This document shows positions 7,665-14,478 of a stretch of DNA of 29,704 nt, piece by piece; position 1 is the stretch's first letter, and every line of letters begins with the position of its first letter. The translations under genes were made by a program, and so were the position numbers. Source of the DNA: an uncultured Candidatus Melainabacteria bacterium (GTDB taxonomy: Bacteria; Cyanobacteriota; Vampirovibrionia; Gastranaerophilales; Gastranaerophilaceae); assembly GCA_934747335.1 (NCBI GenBank), contig CAKVGS010000026.1, positions 1 to 29,704 of the forward strand, given 5' to 3'. The notes below the pieces were generated by a model. That model was not told where the DNA came from. It worked only from the letters and a program-made list of their open reading frames with translations, and made no database searches.

Positions 7665-8903
7665 TTATTTATCCTTCAACTCTTCAAACTTTGCAGCCAT
7701 TGTCGGATTGTTTTTTGTTAGACGCTTAATACTCAAATCTTCCGCCTTGCTGTTAGCAAGTCGCAAGTTGTTCTCAGAAGACAATAATGCTTCTTTTGTT
7801 TTCTGTAAATGGTCTATTGTTTTATCAATTTCTTCTATCGCTTTTTGAAATTTTTCGCTTGCGAGTCTGAAGTTTCTTGAAAATTTGTCTTTAAAATCGT
7901 TCATTTCTGCTTCAAAATTTGAAACATCAACATTTTGAGCCTTAATAATTTCAAGCTCACGTTTGTATTCAAGCGAATTACTTGCAGCGTTTCTCAAAAG
8001 TGTAATTATCGGAATAAAAAACTGTGGTCTTATGACGTACATTTTAGGATAACGGTGTGACATATCGACAATACCTGCGTTGTACAATTCGCTTTCAGGC
8101 TCAAGCAGTGATACCAGAACTGCGTATTCGCAATTTTTTTCACGTCTGTCTTTATCCAATTCTTTTAGGAAATCTTCATTTTTTTTCTTTGTAGAAGTTG
8201 TGTCCATTTCGTTTTTCATTTCAAACATAATAGAAATAAACTCAATTCCTTCCGCATTTTTGTCGCGATAAATGTAATCTCCTTTACTACCCGTTTTTGC
8301 GTCATTGTCTTTTTCAAAATACGCATTTTTAAATCCTGTCGCGCGTAATTGGTTAAATTCTATTTCGCAATGTTGTTCTAAACTTTCACCAACCATTTTG
8401 GTTGATAATTTTGATTTAAAATCTTTGTAGCGCGCAATTTCTTCTTCCTTGAAGCGTAATTTTTCTTCGTACTGTTCTTTTAAAGATTGTTCTTTGAGTT
8501 GGCATTCTTTTTCTGTCAAAGCTTTTTCGCCTTTAAGAGTAGCAATATGACTATCTTTTTCAGAAAGTTCCGTGTTAAGTTTGGTGATGAGTTTATTTAT
8601 TTCAAGTTCTTTATCTTTATCAAAAGTTGCAAGCTTGTTTTTAAGTTCTGCAATTTCTTTGTCTTTTTTTACTTCAACTTCACTTAATTCGTTTTCTTTT
8701 TTATTCAGTTTTTCATTGAACATTTTTTCAGCTTCTAATTTAGCAAGTTGAATTGCACTTTCTTTTTCTGATTCAAATTGAGCTTCTCGATTTTGAATTT
8801 CTTTAGAAAATTCTTTATCTCTAACCTGCTTAACTATTGCAGAATAACCTGATTCATCTACCTGAAAAACTTCACCACACTTAGGACACTTAATCTCTTG
8901 CAT
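7665..8903 (-). CDS. DUF2130 family protein
   Basis: A 412-residue protein of the DUF2130 family. It starts with a zinc-knuckle-like pair CPKC (Cys6, Cys9) and the family opening VDESGYSAIVKQVRDKEF, runs through a long charged coiled coil (about residues 30-165), then the conserved domain with LEQHCEIEFNQLR and MYVIRPQFFIPIITLLRNAA, and ends in a second coiled coil. Within the domain, a GD-Y-I-Y strand followed by FEMKNE resembles the D...ExK spacing of PD-(D/E)XK nucleases, so a nuclease-like fold is possible. The function is unknown. The start is supported by AAAGGGATTT upstream. It is convergent with the polymerase gene. Confidence 0.85.
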   Translation of the reverse strand: MQEIKCPKCGEVFQVDESGYSAIVKQVRDKEFSKEIQNREAQFESEKESAIQLAKLEAEKMFNEKLNKKENELSEVEVKKDKEIAELKNKLATFDKDKELEINKLITKLNTELSEKDSHIATLKGEKALTEKECQLKEQSLKEQYEEKLRFKEEEIARYKDFKSKLSTKMVGESLEQHCEIEFNQLRATGFKNAYFEKDNDAKTGSKGDYIYRDKNAEGIEFISIMFEMKNEMDTTSTKKKNEDFLKELDKDRREKNCEYAVLVSLLEPESELYNAGIVDMSHRYPKMYVIRPQFFIPIITLLRNAASNSLEYKRELEIIKAQNVDVSNFEAEMNDFKDKFSRNFRLASEKFQKAIEEIDKTIDHLQKTKEALLSSENNLRLANSKAEDLSIKRLTKNNPTMAAKFEELKDK

Positions 8904-8935
8904 TACAAAATCCCTTTCTTAATTATATTGTAGCA

Positions 8936-8964
8936 TTGACAAAAGTTTTTGTGTGATTTATTAT
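8936..8964 (+). promoter_or_regulatory. Strong promoter TTGACA-N17-TATTAT
   Basis: TTGACA (8936-8941) and TATTAT (8959-8964) with a 17-nt spacer form a near-consensus promoter starting transcription near 8971. The -10 element lies inside the left arm of the palindrome at 8960-8999. It drives the leader peptide at 9001 and probably the gene at 9208. Confidence 0.7.
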
Positions 8965-8999
8965 TTCCTTGTACCGATATATCGATACAAGGAAATAAT
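8960..8999. promoter_or_regulatory. 40-bp palindrome, likely operator
   Basis: Arms 8960-8973 (ATTATTTCCTTGTA) and 8986-8999 are perfect reverse complements. Between them is a second palindrome, CGATATATCG, leaving just one unpaired base on each side (C8974, A8985). It overlaps the -10, the transcription start and the Shine-Dalgarno sequence (AAGGA, 8989-8993) of the leader peptide. Position and symmetry suit a repressor operator. The regulator is unknown. Confidence 0.65.
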
Positions 9000-9000
9000 T

Positions 9001-9051
9001 ATGACAAATACTTTTAACTTAAATAGAAATTGGTGGCGCGGGTTAGTTTAG
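9001..9051 (+). CDS. 16-residue leader peptide with tandem Trp codons
   Basis: The reading frame encodes MTNTFNLNRNWWRGLV, preceded by AAGGA at 8989-8993, 7 nt from the ATG. The two adjacent TGG codons (9031-9036) followed by CGC and an early stop are just like trp-operon leader peptides, such as E. coli TrpL with its WWR near the end of 14 residues. The frame follows a strong promoter and is followed by competing RNA pairings. It is too short for coding statistics, so the call rests on architecture. The alternative is a chance ORF. Confidence 0.55.
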   Translation: MTNTFNLNRNWWRGLV

Positions 9052-9133
9052 ACTACCCTATTTGCACTGTTCTATTTAGATTATAAAAGGGTAGTTAAGA
9101 CCTTTAGGTTTTGTCTGCTTCTTTTACTTAACT
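9040..9133 (+). promoter_or_regulatory. Attenuator-like set of competing RNA hairpins
   Basis: Segment 1 GGGTTAGT (9040-9047) can pair with segment 2 ACTACCC (9052-9058). Segment 2, extended to ACTACCCT (9052-9059), pairs perfectly with segment 3 AGGGTAGT (9088-9095). The end of segment 3, AGTTAAG (9093-9099), pairs perfectly with segment 4 CTTAACT (9127-9133). Pairs 1:2, 2:3 and 3:4 are mutually exclusive in the trp-attenuator manner. A weaker inner stem (9097-9112) is followed by CTTCTTTT. There is no long U-run after 3:4, so the termination step is not certain. Confidence 0.45.
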
Positions 9134-9207
9134 TGTGTTAACGATTGTAAACAAAACCGCGAAGGTAAAGCATTTTTTTAGTTTCACAAGTTTTAGGATT
9201 ATGGATT

Positions 9208-10407
9208 ATGACAAAAATCAATGACAAAAATTTAATCAACACGTTACCAAAACCGCTCAAGCCTGCCGCTAAGTTCGTGCGACATCAAGAGCAGGCATCA
9301 GGGCTTTCAACATCTCGTTTTATTCAAGATGTTACAACGTGCTTGATTCCAAAAGCTGTTTTTTCTAGAAGTTTGGCGGATTTAACTGAAAATACGTTTT
9401 TGGAAACATCAGAAGAAACATTGATTTATTTTGTTCCGACAATTATTGGCGAAAGAGTTGCAAGAAAAGTTTTTTCTAAAGGTTTAGATAAAAGCTTAAA
9501 AAAAGAAGTTGCTACAACAGGCGTAGAGCTTTTAGAAAAAGGAAATAAAGCTAAAAATAAACAGGTTCTACCTGTAAAAGCTGCAATATCACTCGCTGCA
9601 ATGGCAATACCGTTGACAGAATTTTCTTTAAACTATATTAAAAACTTAATGACACTTAAGATTTTTAATAAGAGTGATTTTAAAAATATTGCGTCTTTAG
9701 AAAACAGTCAAGAAGATACAAAACATCAGGAAAAGGTTCGAAATAGCGCTAAAAAGCATATAGGATTTGCAGCAGGACTTTATGCAGGATGTTTGGGTTT
9801 GGCAGGGCTTTTGGCAACAAGAGGTAAAGATTCAAAAATATTACAAAAAATTTCTGAATTTATTGTAGCTCCCGGAAACAAGTTATTTAAAAAATCGCCA
9901 AAAGCTAAGAATTTTATGAATAAATATTTTTGTATGGATTTTAACAGTCAAAACGGAAAATTATGCTTGAGTAAAGGACAGTTAACAACTTGTGTTTTAG
10001 TTGGCGGTGCGGGTTATTTCGGAGCTTCTGCCGATAGGGGTAAAGAAAACTTGAAAGAAACTGCAACGCGTTTTCCACTGGTAGCTTTATACGTAATTAC
10101 TGGTAGTGAACTTGTGGAAAAAGGATTTAGAAAACTGCTACATAAGGCAGGCAAGTGTAAAGATTTAATCGGCAAAGATTTGAGTGTACCGAAGTTTGAT
10201 GAATTGGGAAAATTGGCTGAAAAACAGGCGAAAAAAAAGAAAACAACGGTTAATGATGAATACAAATCATTAGTAAAACAAAAAGTTTTGATATCAGGTT
10301 TGCCTTACATATTCTCAATTGGCGTAATGGGATTTTTTGTTGCAGGTATGACAAATTATTTTACAAAATTAAGATATAAAAATTCTCAAAAAGATAATGT
10401 CAAGTAG
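9208..10407 (+). CDS. Unrecognised membrane protein behind the leader
   Basis: A 399-residue basic protein with about five hydrophobic stretches (roughly 125-140, 184-204, 259-273, 289-304, 362-382) and a Lys-rich tail. An early segment TFLETSEETLIYFVPT (63-78) and the final hydrophobic helix find partial counterparts in the protein at 16544. I do not recognise a family. Nothing in it suggests tryptophan synthesis or a known transporter, although the region before it looks like a trp leader. The start is the ATG with AGGA at 9196-9199. An earlier ATG at 9201 is in another frame. Confidence 0.75.
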   Translation: MTKINDKNLINTLPKPLKPAAKFVRHQEQASGLSTSRFIQDVTTCLIPKAVFSRSLADLTENTFLETSEETLIYFVPTIIGERVARKVFSKGLDKSLKKEVATTGVELLEKGNKAKNKQVLPVKAAISLAAMAIPLTEFSLNYIKNLMTLKIFNKSDFKNIASLENSQEDTKHQEKVRNSAKKHIGFAAGLYAGCLGLAGLLATRGKDSKILQKISEFIVAPGNKLFKKSPKAKNFMNKYFCMDFNSQNGKLCLSKGQLTTCVLVGGAGYFGASADRGKENLKETATRFPLVALYVITGSELVEKGFRKLLHKAGKCKDLIGKDLSVPKFDELGKLAEKQAKKKKTTVNDEYKSLVKQKVLISGLPYIFSIGVMGFFVAGMTNYFTKLRYKNSQKDNVK

Positions 10408-10503
10408 GATTTTTTAGGTATACGCTTTTTATACTAGTCTGATTACAGTATCCTCATATAAAATAATGATTTTAACTTTTACGCACCGAAATACTCGATA
10501 ATA

Positions 10504-10548
10504 TTGAAAGACAGAACTCTTATAGACCATTCGGTCTATATCTTTCAA
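10504..10548 (+). other. Imperfect long hairpin before the response regulator
   Basis: An inner stem TATAGACC/GGTCTATA (10521-10528, 10533-10540) with an ATTC loop stacks on an outer stem TTGAAAGA/TCTTTCAA (10504-10511, 10541-10548), with a 9-nt bulge on the 5' side only. No U-run follows, so it is not an ordinary terminator. It may be a folded leader or a regulator site. Confidence 0.5.
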
Positions 10549-10612
10549 TCTACCTCAAATGCTTTAAAATTAATCATTCTATTGATGAAAATATCCTCTA
10601 TAAGGGGGTAAT

Positions 10613-10672
10613 ATGAATAGTGTAGAAAAGAAACAATTTACGATGAGGGAAGGAAGAGAGTATGAGACGTGA
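10613..10672 (+). CDS. 19-residue upstream ORF overlapping the regulator
   Basis: ATG at 10613 follows AAGGGGG (10603-10609) and encodes MNSVEKKQFTMREGREYET, ending with TGA at 10670-10672. This overlaps the response-regulator start (10662) by 11 nt in another frame. Its strong ribosome-binding site and the overlap suggest translational coupling or a regulatory upstream ORF. The length is too small to exclude chance. Confidence 0.45.
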   Translation: MNSVEKKQFTMREGREYET

Positions 10673-11369
10673 GTTTAAGAAGAAATCAAGAGTGCTTCTT
10701 ATTGATGACAACTACGAACATTTAGCAGGCATCAGAGAACTTTTGAATCTTGAAGGAACTTTTGACGTTGTTGGTATCGCAACAAATGTTACAGTTGGTT
10801 TGAATTTAATTAAGAAATATCAACCGGATATCGTTTTGCTTGATATGAATATGCCTGAAAGAGATGGTTTGCAAGGTATTATTGATATCGAAAAACTTGG
10901 ATTAGATACAAAGATTTTGGCGCTTTCAGGATATGATGATGCTGATTTAATTTTTAGAGCAATGAAGATTGGTGCAAAAGGCTATGTTCTAAAAACTATG
11001 GCATCAGCTCAACTTATTTATGCAATCGAAGAAGTTTTAAACGGTAAAATTTATTTACCAAACGCTTTAACTTCAAGATTCTTTGAATATTTTCAACAAA
11101 CATTCAGAAACGAAAATGCAAAAGCAGAAATCGAAAAAGAAGAAAATTTGCTTAATGAATTAACTCAAAGAGAAGAAGAAGTTTTAGAACTTTTAACTCA
11201 AGGTATTACTTATAAAGGTGTTGCAAACAAATTGTTTATCTCTGAAACAACTGTTAAAACACACGTAAATAATATTTTCCAAAAATTGCAAGTTAATGAC
11301 AGAACACAAGCTGTTTTGTATGCAATTAATAACGGATTTTTGAGCAAGAAGGTTAAGATTTCAGCTTAA
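10662..11369 (+). CDS. NarL/LuxR-family response regulator
   Basis: A 235-residue two-component response regulator. The receiver domain (about 10-125) has the acidic pair Asp15-Asp16, the phospho-acceptor Asp61 in VLLDMNMP and Lys111 in YVLKT. After a linker, residues about 163-228 form a LuxR-type helix-turn-helix (LTQREEEVLELLTQG, then SETTVKTHVNNIFQKL). Phosphorylation is expected to control DNA binding. It is followed by a histidine kinase gene on the same strand and then flgB, so flagellar genes are likely targets by context. The start has AAGGAAGAGAG upstream and lies inside a short upstream ORF. Confidence 0.92.
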   Translation: MRREFKKKSRVLLIDDNYEHLAGIRELLNLEGTFDVVGIATNVTVGLNLIKKYQPDIVLLDMNMPERDGLQGIIDIEKLGLDTKILALSGYDDADLIFRAMKIGAKGYVLKTMASAQLIYAIEEVLNGKIYLPNALTSRFFEYFQQTFRNENAKAEIEKEENLLNELTQREEEVLELLTQGITYKGVANKLFISETTVKTHVNNIFQKLQVNDRTQAVLYAINNGFLSKKVKISA

Positions 11370-11436
11370 GGGGAATTCACCCCTCACCCGAAAATCTAAG
11401 TTTCGTACCATAAATGGTTCTCAACTTGATTTTCTA

Positions 11437-11500
11437 CCCTCTCCCACAAGGGGCGAGGGAGAGAGTGTGCAGAATGTAGGTTGGGCATTCCTGCCCAACA
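11437..11500. repeat. Composite palindromic repeat (CCCTCTCCC + GTTGGGC copy 2)
   Basis: Two inverted repeats stand side by side in an unusually GC-rich patch: CCCTC-T-CCC (11437-11445) pairing with the GGG and GAGGG at 11450-11459, and GTTGGGCA/TGCCCAAC (11480-11487, 11492-11499) with a TTCC loop. Both resemble dispersed REP-like palindromes found in many bacterial genomes. The second is nearly identical to the copy at 7638. They lie between the response regulator and its kinase. Confidence 0.7.
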
Positions 11501-11526
11501 AAAACAAAAAATATTCAAAGGCAAAA

Positions 11527-12744
11527 ATGAAAAAAATTGTAAGACAACAAAACTACTTAAGAGAACTGATTGATTCGCAAGAAAATCGTTTTCTATCTCG
11601 TCAAGCTTTGCGATGTGTAATTCGTGGAGTTTTAGAACCATTGCTTGACAAGCCGGAAGAAGCTGTTGTTTTACATAGAATCATTGATAAAGCCGGAATT
11701 TTGGGTTTGCTTAAAAGGCTTGAATTTTCTGAAATAGAAGATATTGATTATTCTGACGATAGCGAAAACTTAAGAGAAAAAGTTTGGGCAGGAACAGAAT
11801 TCTTATGCGTTTTGACTCATAGATTTGTTGCCATTTTGATTTGGGACAACAAAACCGAGAGTGAACACACTGTAAGATATTATTCAATCTACAATTCAAA
11901 ACTTCAAAACGAAGCGCTTGATATAATTAACAGAAATTCAATTTTTGATTTAAGACAATATCAAGAAAGCTTTAAACCGGACAGACGTGATAACATACTC
12001 TTGAACTCATCAATCAGACGTCTTGTAGAAAACATGGATGAATCATCCAAAGATGCGGTTTTGAAGTATGCAGAAATTCAAACTTACAAACCTGAAAAAA
12101 CTGACTCTGCAAGAGCAGTTGCGCATGAAATAAAAAATCAGCTTTCGATTTGTGATTTGTATACTGAAATTATTAGAAAGTATTGCAAGAAAAACGATAT
12201 TGAAGCAGATACGATTGAAAATGCCCTTAGTTGTTTGAATCGTGCAGTTAAAATGGCAAGCAATTCTTTAGTAGCATTAAAAGCAACTGACGGATTGAAT
12301 TTAAAACCGCATAACTTAAAATCAATTATTGATAACGCGGTTGATTTGACGAAAGTTTACTTTGAATGCAAAAATATTAATTATGAAATTGAAAATAATG
12401 TAGACAAAGAAATTTTGGTTGATGAAAACAATTTTATTGCAGTATTAATTAATTTAGTTAAAAATGCAGTAGAAGCGTTCGGTGAGAATGTCGGAGATGG
12501 TAAGTATATTAAAATTAAGACTGAAGAGGATGGAGAGTCTGCAATAATCAGAATTAAAAACAATGCAGAACGAATTACTCAGCCTGATATGATATTTGAA
12601 GAAGGATTTACAACAAAGAAAACGGGTTCAGGCTTGGGGTTAAGTATTTGTAAAAAATCAATTGAAGAGCAAGCAGGTTTATTAAAGCTTGCGCATTCAG
12701 GCGATGATTACACAGAATTTGTGATTAAGATAGGATTGGTGTAA
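11527..12744 (+). CDS. Soluble sensor histidine kinase
   Basis: A 405-residue kinase without membrane segments. Residues 1-190 are an unrecognised input region. The phospho-acceptor is His200 in ARAVAHEIKNQLS. The ATP-binding domain has the N-box LINLVKNAVEA (Asn309, Asn313) and the G-box GSGLGLSICK (367-376). The frame remains open upstream through the GTTGGGC repeat to a GTG at 11467, but the ATG at 11527 with AAAGG 6 nt before it is the natural start. It is the probable partner of the regulator at 10662. Its stop is 2 nt before flgB, so it is co-transcribed with the flagellar rod genes. Confidence 0.9.
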   Translation: MKKIVRQQNYLRELIDSQENRFLSRQALRCVIRGVLEPLLDKPEEAVVLHRIIDKAGILGLLKRLEFSEIEDIDYSDDSENLREKVWAGTEFLCVLTHRFVAILIWDNKTESEHTVRYYSIYNSKLQNEALDIINRNSIFDLRQYQESFKPDRRDNILLNSSIRRLVENMDESSKDAVLKYAEIQTYKPEKTDSARAVAHEIKNQLSICDLYTEIIRKYCKKNDIEADTIENALSCLNRAVKMASNSLVALKATDGLNLKPHNLKSIIDNAVDLTKVYFECKNINYEIENNVDKEILVDENNFIAVLINLVKNAVEAFGENVGDGKYIKIKTEEDGESAIIRIKNNAERITQPDMIFEEGFTTKKTGSGLGLSICKKSIEEQAGLLKLAHSGDDYTEFVIKIGLV

Positions 12745-12746
12745 AA

Positions 12747-13229
12747 ATGGACTTGATTACAAACAGAACAATGGATATTACAAAACTCGGTATGGATGGC
12801 TTGATGGAAAGACAGCATGCCGTAGCTTCTAATATCGCGAACGTTATGACACCTGGGTTTCAAAGAAAAGAAGTCGCTTTTGAGAGTCAACTTGCAGAAA
12901 TTATCGAGAAAGAGGACTTAAAAGATTATATCAAAGGTCAAAACAGTATAGAATATAAACCGCCAATGGTGGATGTTTTTACCGGCGATGTTCACACTTA
13001 TAGAACTCCGACATTGCAAGAGAAAGCATATTTGCAATCTAATACGTTTGAACAATTTAAACCGCAAATTGTAACCGACGTATATAGCGGAGCAAATTCA
13101 TCAGGTAATAACGTTGAATTGGAACGTGAAATGATGGATTTATCAAAGACAGGTACTAAATACATGGTATTATCAAATCTGGAGAAAAGACAGTTTACGA
13201 CTGTTTCAGAGGCGATTAGAGGACAGTAG
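12747..13229 (+). CDS. flgB: Flagellar basal-body rod protein FlgB
   Basis: A 160-residue proximal rod protein, exported by the flagellar type III system and assembled above the MS ring. The N-terminal rod motif is clear: HAVASNIANVMTPGFQRKEV (24-43). The C-terminal helix ELEREMMDLSKTGTKYM matches the family's coiled-coil-forming end. It starts 2 nt after the histidine kinase. flgC and fliE follow, the usual rod-operon order. An inverted-repeat element fills the gap to flgC. Confidence 0.93.
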   Translation: MDLITNRTMDITKLGMDGLMERQHAVASNIANVMTPGFQRKEVAFESQLAEIIEKEDLKDYIKGQNSIEYKPPMVDVFTGDVHTYRTPTLQEKAYLQSNTFEQFKPQIVTDVYSGANSSGNNVELEREMMDLSKTGTKYMVLSNLEKRQFTTVSEAIRGQ

Positions 13230-13236
13230 TAATTAA

Positions 13237-13384
13237 AGTTTAGGAGTTTATAAGTTGAGAGGTTGAGAAGAAGTTATAAAAAGAGTTGAAAAGTTTGTTA
13301 TAAATATTGTTATAATCAAACGAGTTCTATAAAAATGATAATTAAAACTTCTTCTAAACTCCTCAACTTCTAAACTTCTAAACT
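13237..13384. repeat. Inverted-repeat element A (octamer arms) between flgB and flgC
   Basis: Two 39-nt arms (13237-13275 and 13346-13384) are reverse complements at 34 of 39 positions. Each arm is itself a tandem run of octamers close to AGTTTAGA. The 70-nt centre shares strings such as GAGTTCTATAAAAA with the element at 13919. It begins 7 nt after the flgB stop and ends just before the flgC ribosome-binding site. It looks like a MITE or a structured mRNA spacer and contains no gene. Confidence 0.8.
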
Positions 13385-13400
13385 AAAAAAAGAGGTTCTT

Positions 13401-13907
13401 ATGAGTTTTAACATATTCGACATAGCCGGTTCAGGCATGACAGCTCAAAGAGTTAAAATGGATACAGTTGCAAGTAATATTGCAAATATAAACACAACGC
13501 GCCAAGCTGACGGTTCAAAAGGTGTTTATGTAAAAAAAGACGTGTCTTTTAGAACAATTTATGAAAATAATTTGAATAAAGGTTATTCAAATTTTTCATC
13601 GAACAGTCCTGATGCACAATTTGACCCAAGAACAGGTAACATGCTTATTAATGCTAACGTTGCACTTAATAACGGCATGATTACAGGCGGGGTTCAAGTT
13701 GATGAAATTTATGAAGCAGAGGATGGAGTAAAAACTGTTTATGACCCATCACATCCCGACGCGGATGAAGAAGGGTACGTAGATTTGCCAAACATTAATC
13801 TTGTTGAAGAAATGGTTGGCATGATATCCGCATCAAAGGCTTATGAAGCAAACGCAACCGTTGCAGAAAACGTTAAGACAATGATGCAGAGCGCGATGAA
13901 TATTTAA
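13401..13907 (+). CDS. flgC: Flagellar basal-body rod protein FlgC
   Basis: A 168-residue proximal rod protein. The N-terminal motif MDTVASNIANINTTR (20-34) and the C-terminal VEEMVGMISASKAYEANATV are characteristic of FlgC. The middle (GGVQVDEIYE, then YDPSHPDADEEGYVDLPNIN) matches the family closely. GAGG at 13392-13395 supports the start. It is placed between two related inverted-repeat elements in the rod operon. Confidence 0.95.
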   Translation: MSFNIFDIAGSGMTAQRVKMDTVASNIANINTTRQADGSKGVYVKKDVSFRTIYENNLNKGYSNFSSNSPDAQFDPRTGNMLINANVALNNGMITGGVQVDEIYEAEDGVKTVYDPSHPDADEEGYVDLPNINLVEEMVGMISASKAYEANATVAENVKTMMQSAMNI

Positions 13908-13918
13908 GAAAGAGGAGA

Positions 13919-14034
13919 AGTTTATAAGTTTATGAGTTGAGAAGAAGTTATAAATTTTCACTAAATAAACAAGTTCGATAAAAAATAATAGCTAAAATTT
14001 CTTCTAAACTACTAAACTCCTAAACTTATAAACT
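13919..14034. repeat. Inverted-repeat element B between flgC and fliE
   Basis: The right arm (13996-14034, 39 nt, four octamers) and the shorter left arm (13919-13949, three octamers) are imperfect reverse complements of the AGTTTAGA type. The centre matches element A near its right side (CAAGTTCGATAAAAA against CGAGTTCTATAAAAA). It sits exactly in the flgC-fliE gap and ends before the fliE ribosome-binding site, mirroring element A. Confidence 0.8.
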
Positions 14035-14049
14035 AAAGCGAGGCTTATA

Positions 14050-14451
14050 ATGAATTTCACACCGAACATAACTGAATACAACTTAAACGCCATAAATGAC
14101 TATAACCAATTTTTACAAGGTCATGCGTCGTTTGATGTTAAAAACAACGAGTTTGAAGAAGCTTTAGAAAAAGCTGCAAAGAGCTATCCTGTAAAAGATA
14201 AAGGTGATAAAACAGGTTTGGGTAATTTTGCTTCACAAATGGGTAATGCATTTTCAAATAGCTTGAACGCAGTGAATGACGCAAAAATTTCAGCAGATAG
14301 AATGCAAGAAGATTTAGCTATGGGTGGTGCTACAAATATTCATGATGCTATGATTGCAGCTGAAAAAGCATCTCTAAGTATGCAAATGGCAATCCAAGTT
14401 CGTAATAGATTGATTTCTGCATATACTGATATTACAAGTATGGCAATTTAA
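14050..14451 (+). CDS. fliE: Flagellar hook-basal body protein FliE
   Basis: A 133-residue protein joining the MS ring to the rod. The C-terminal half is diagnostic: AISADR-type helix (DAKISADRMQEDLAMG), then NIHDAMIAAEKASLSMQMAIQVRNRLISAY. The family is usually about 100 residues, so this one has a longer N-terminal part. GAGG at 14040-14043 supports the start. It closes the rod operon. mnmG follows after 27 nt with its own promoter. Confidence 0.93.
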   Translation: MNFTPNITEYNLNAINDYNQFLQGHASFDVKNNEFEEALEKAAKSYPVKDKGDKTGLGNFASQMGNAFSNSLNAVNDAKISADRMQEDLAMGGATNIHDAMIAAEKASLSMQMAIQVRNRLISAYTDITSMAI

Positions 14452-14466
14452 AAAATATTTTTATTG

Positions 14467-14472
14467 TATAAT
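14467..14472 (+). promoter_or_regulatory. TATAAT 6 nt before mnmG start
   Basis: A perfect TATAAT ends 6 nt before the ATG at 14479, placing the transcription start at the start codon itself. No Shine-Dalgarno is present and the -35 region is weak. It is a candidate leaderless mRNA. Confidence 0.55.
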
Positions 14473-14478
14473 CTACTT

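Noticed and set aside
9001..9133. Known structured RNA (tmRNA, 6S, RNase P)
   Set aside because: None of the hallmark conserved segments is present. The architecture is that of a short peptide leader.
11467..11526. Longer histidine kinase starting at GTG 11467
   Set aside because: The extra 20 residues are encoded by the GTTGGGC repeat and have no ribosome-binding site. ATG at 11527 has AAAGG.
13237..14034. CRISPR-like array from the octamer repeats
   Set aside because: The units are 8 nt, contiguous and arranged as inverted arms. There are no unique spacers of constant length and no cas genes.
14464..14478. mnmG start at TTG 14464
   Set aside because: It overlaps the TATAAT element, and the extra residues are not typical of MnmG.
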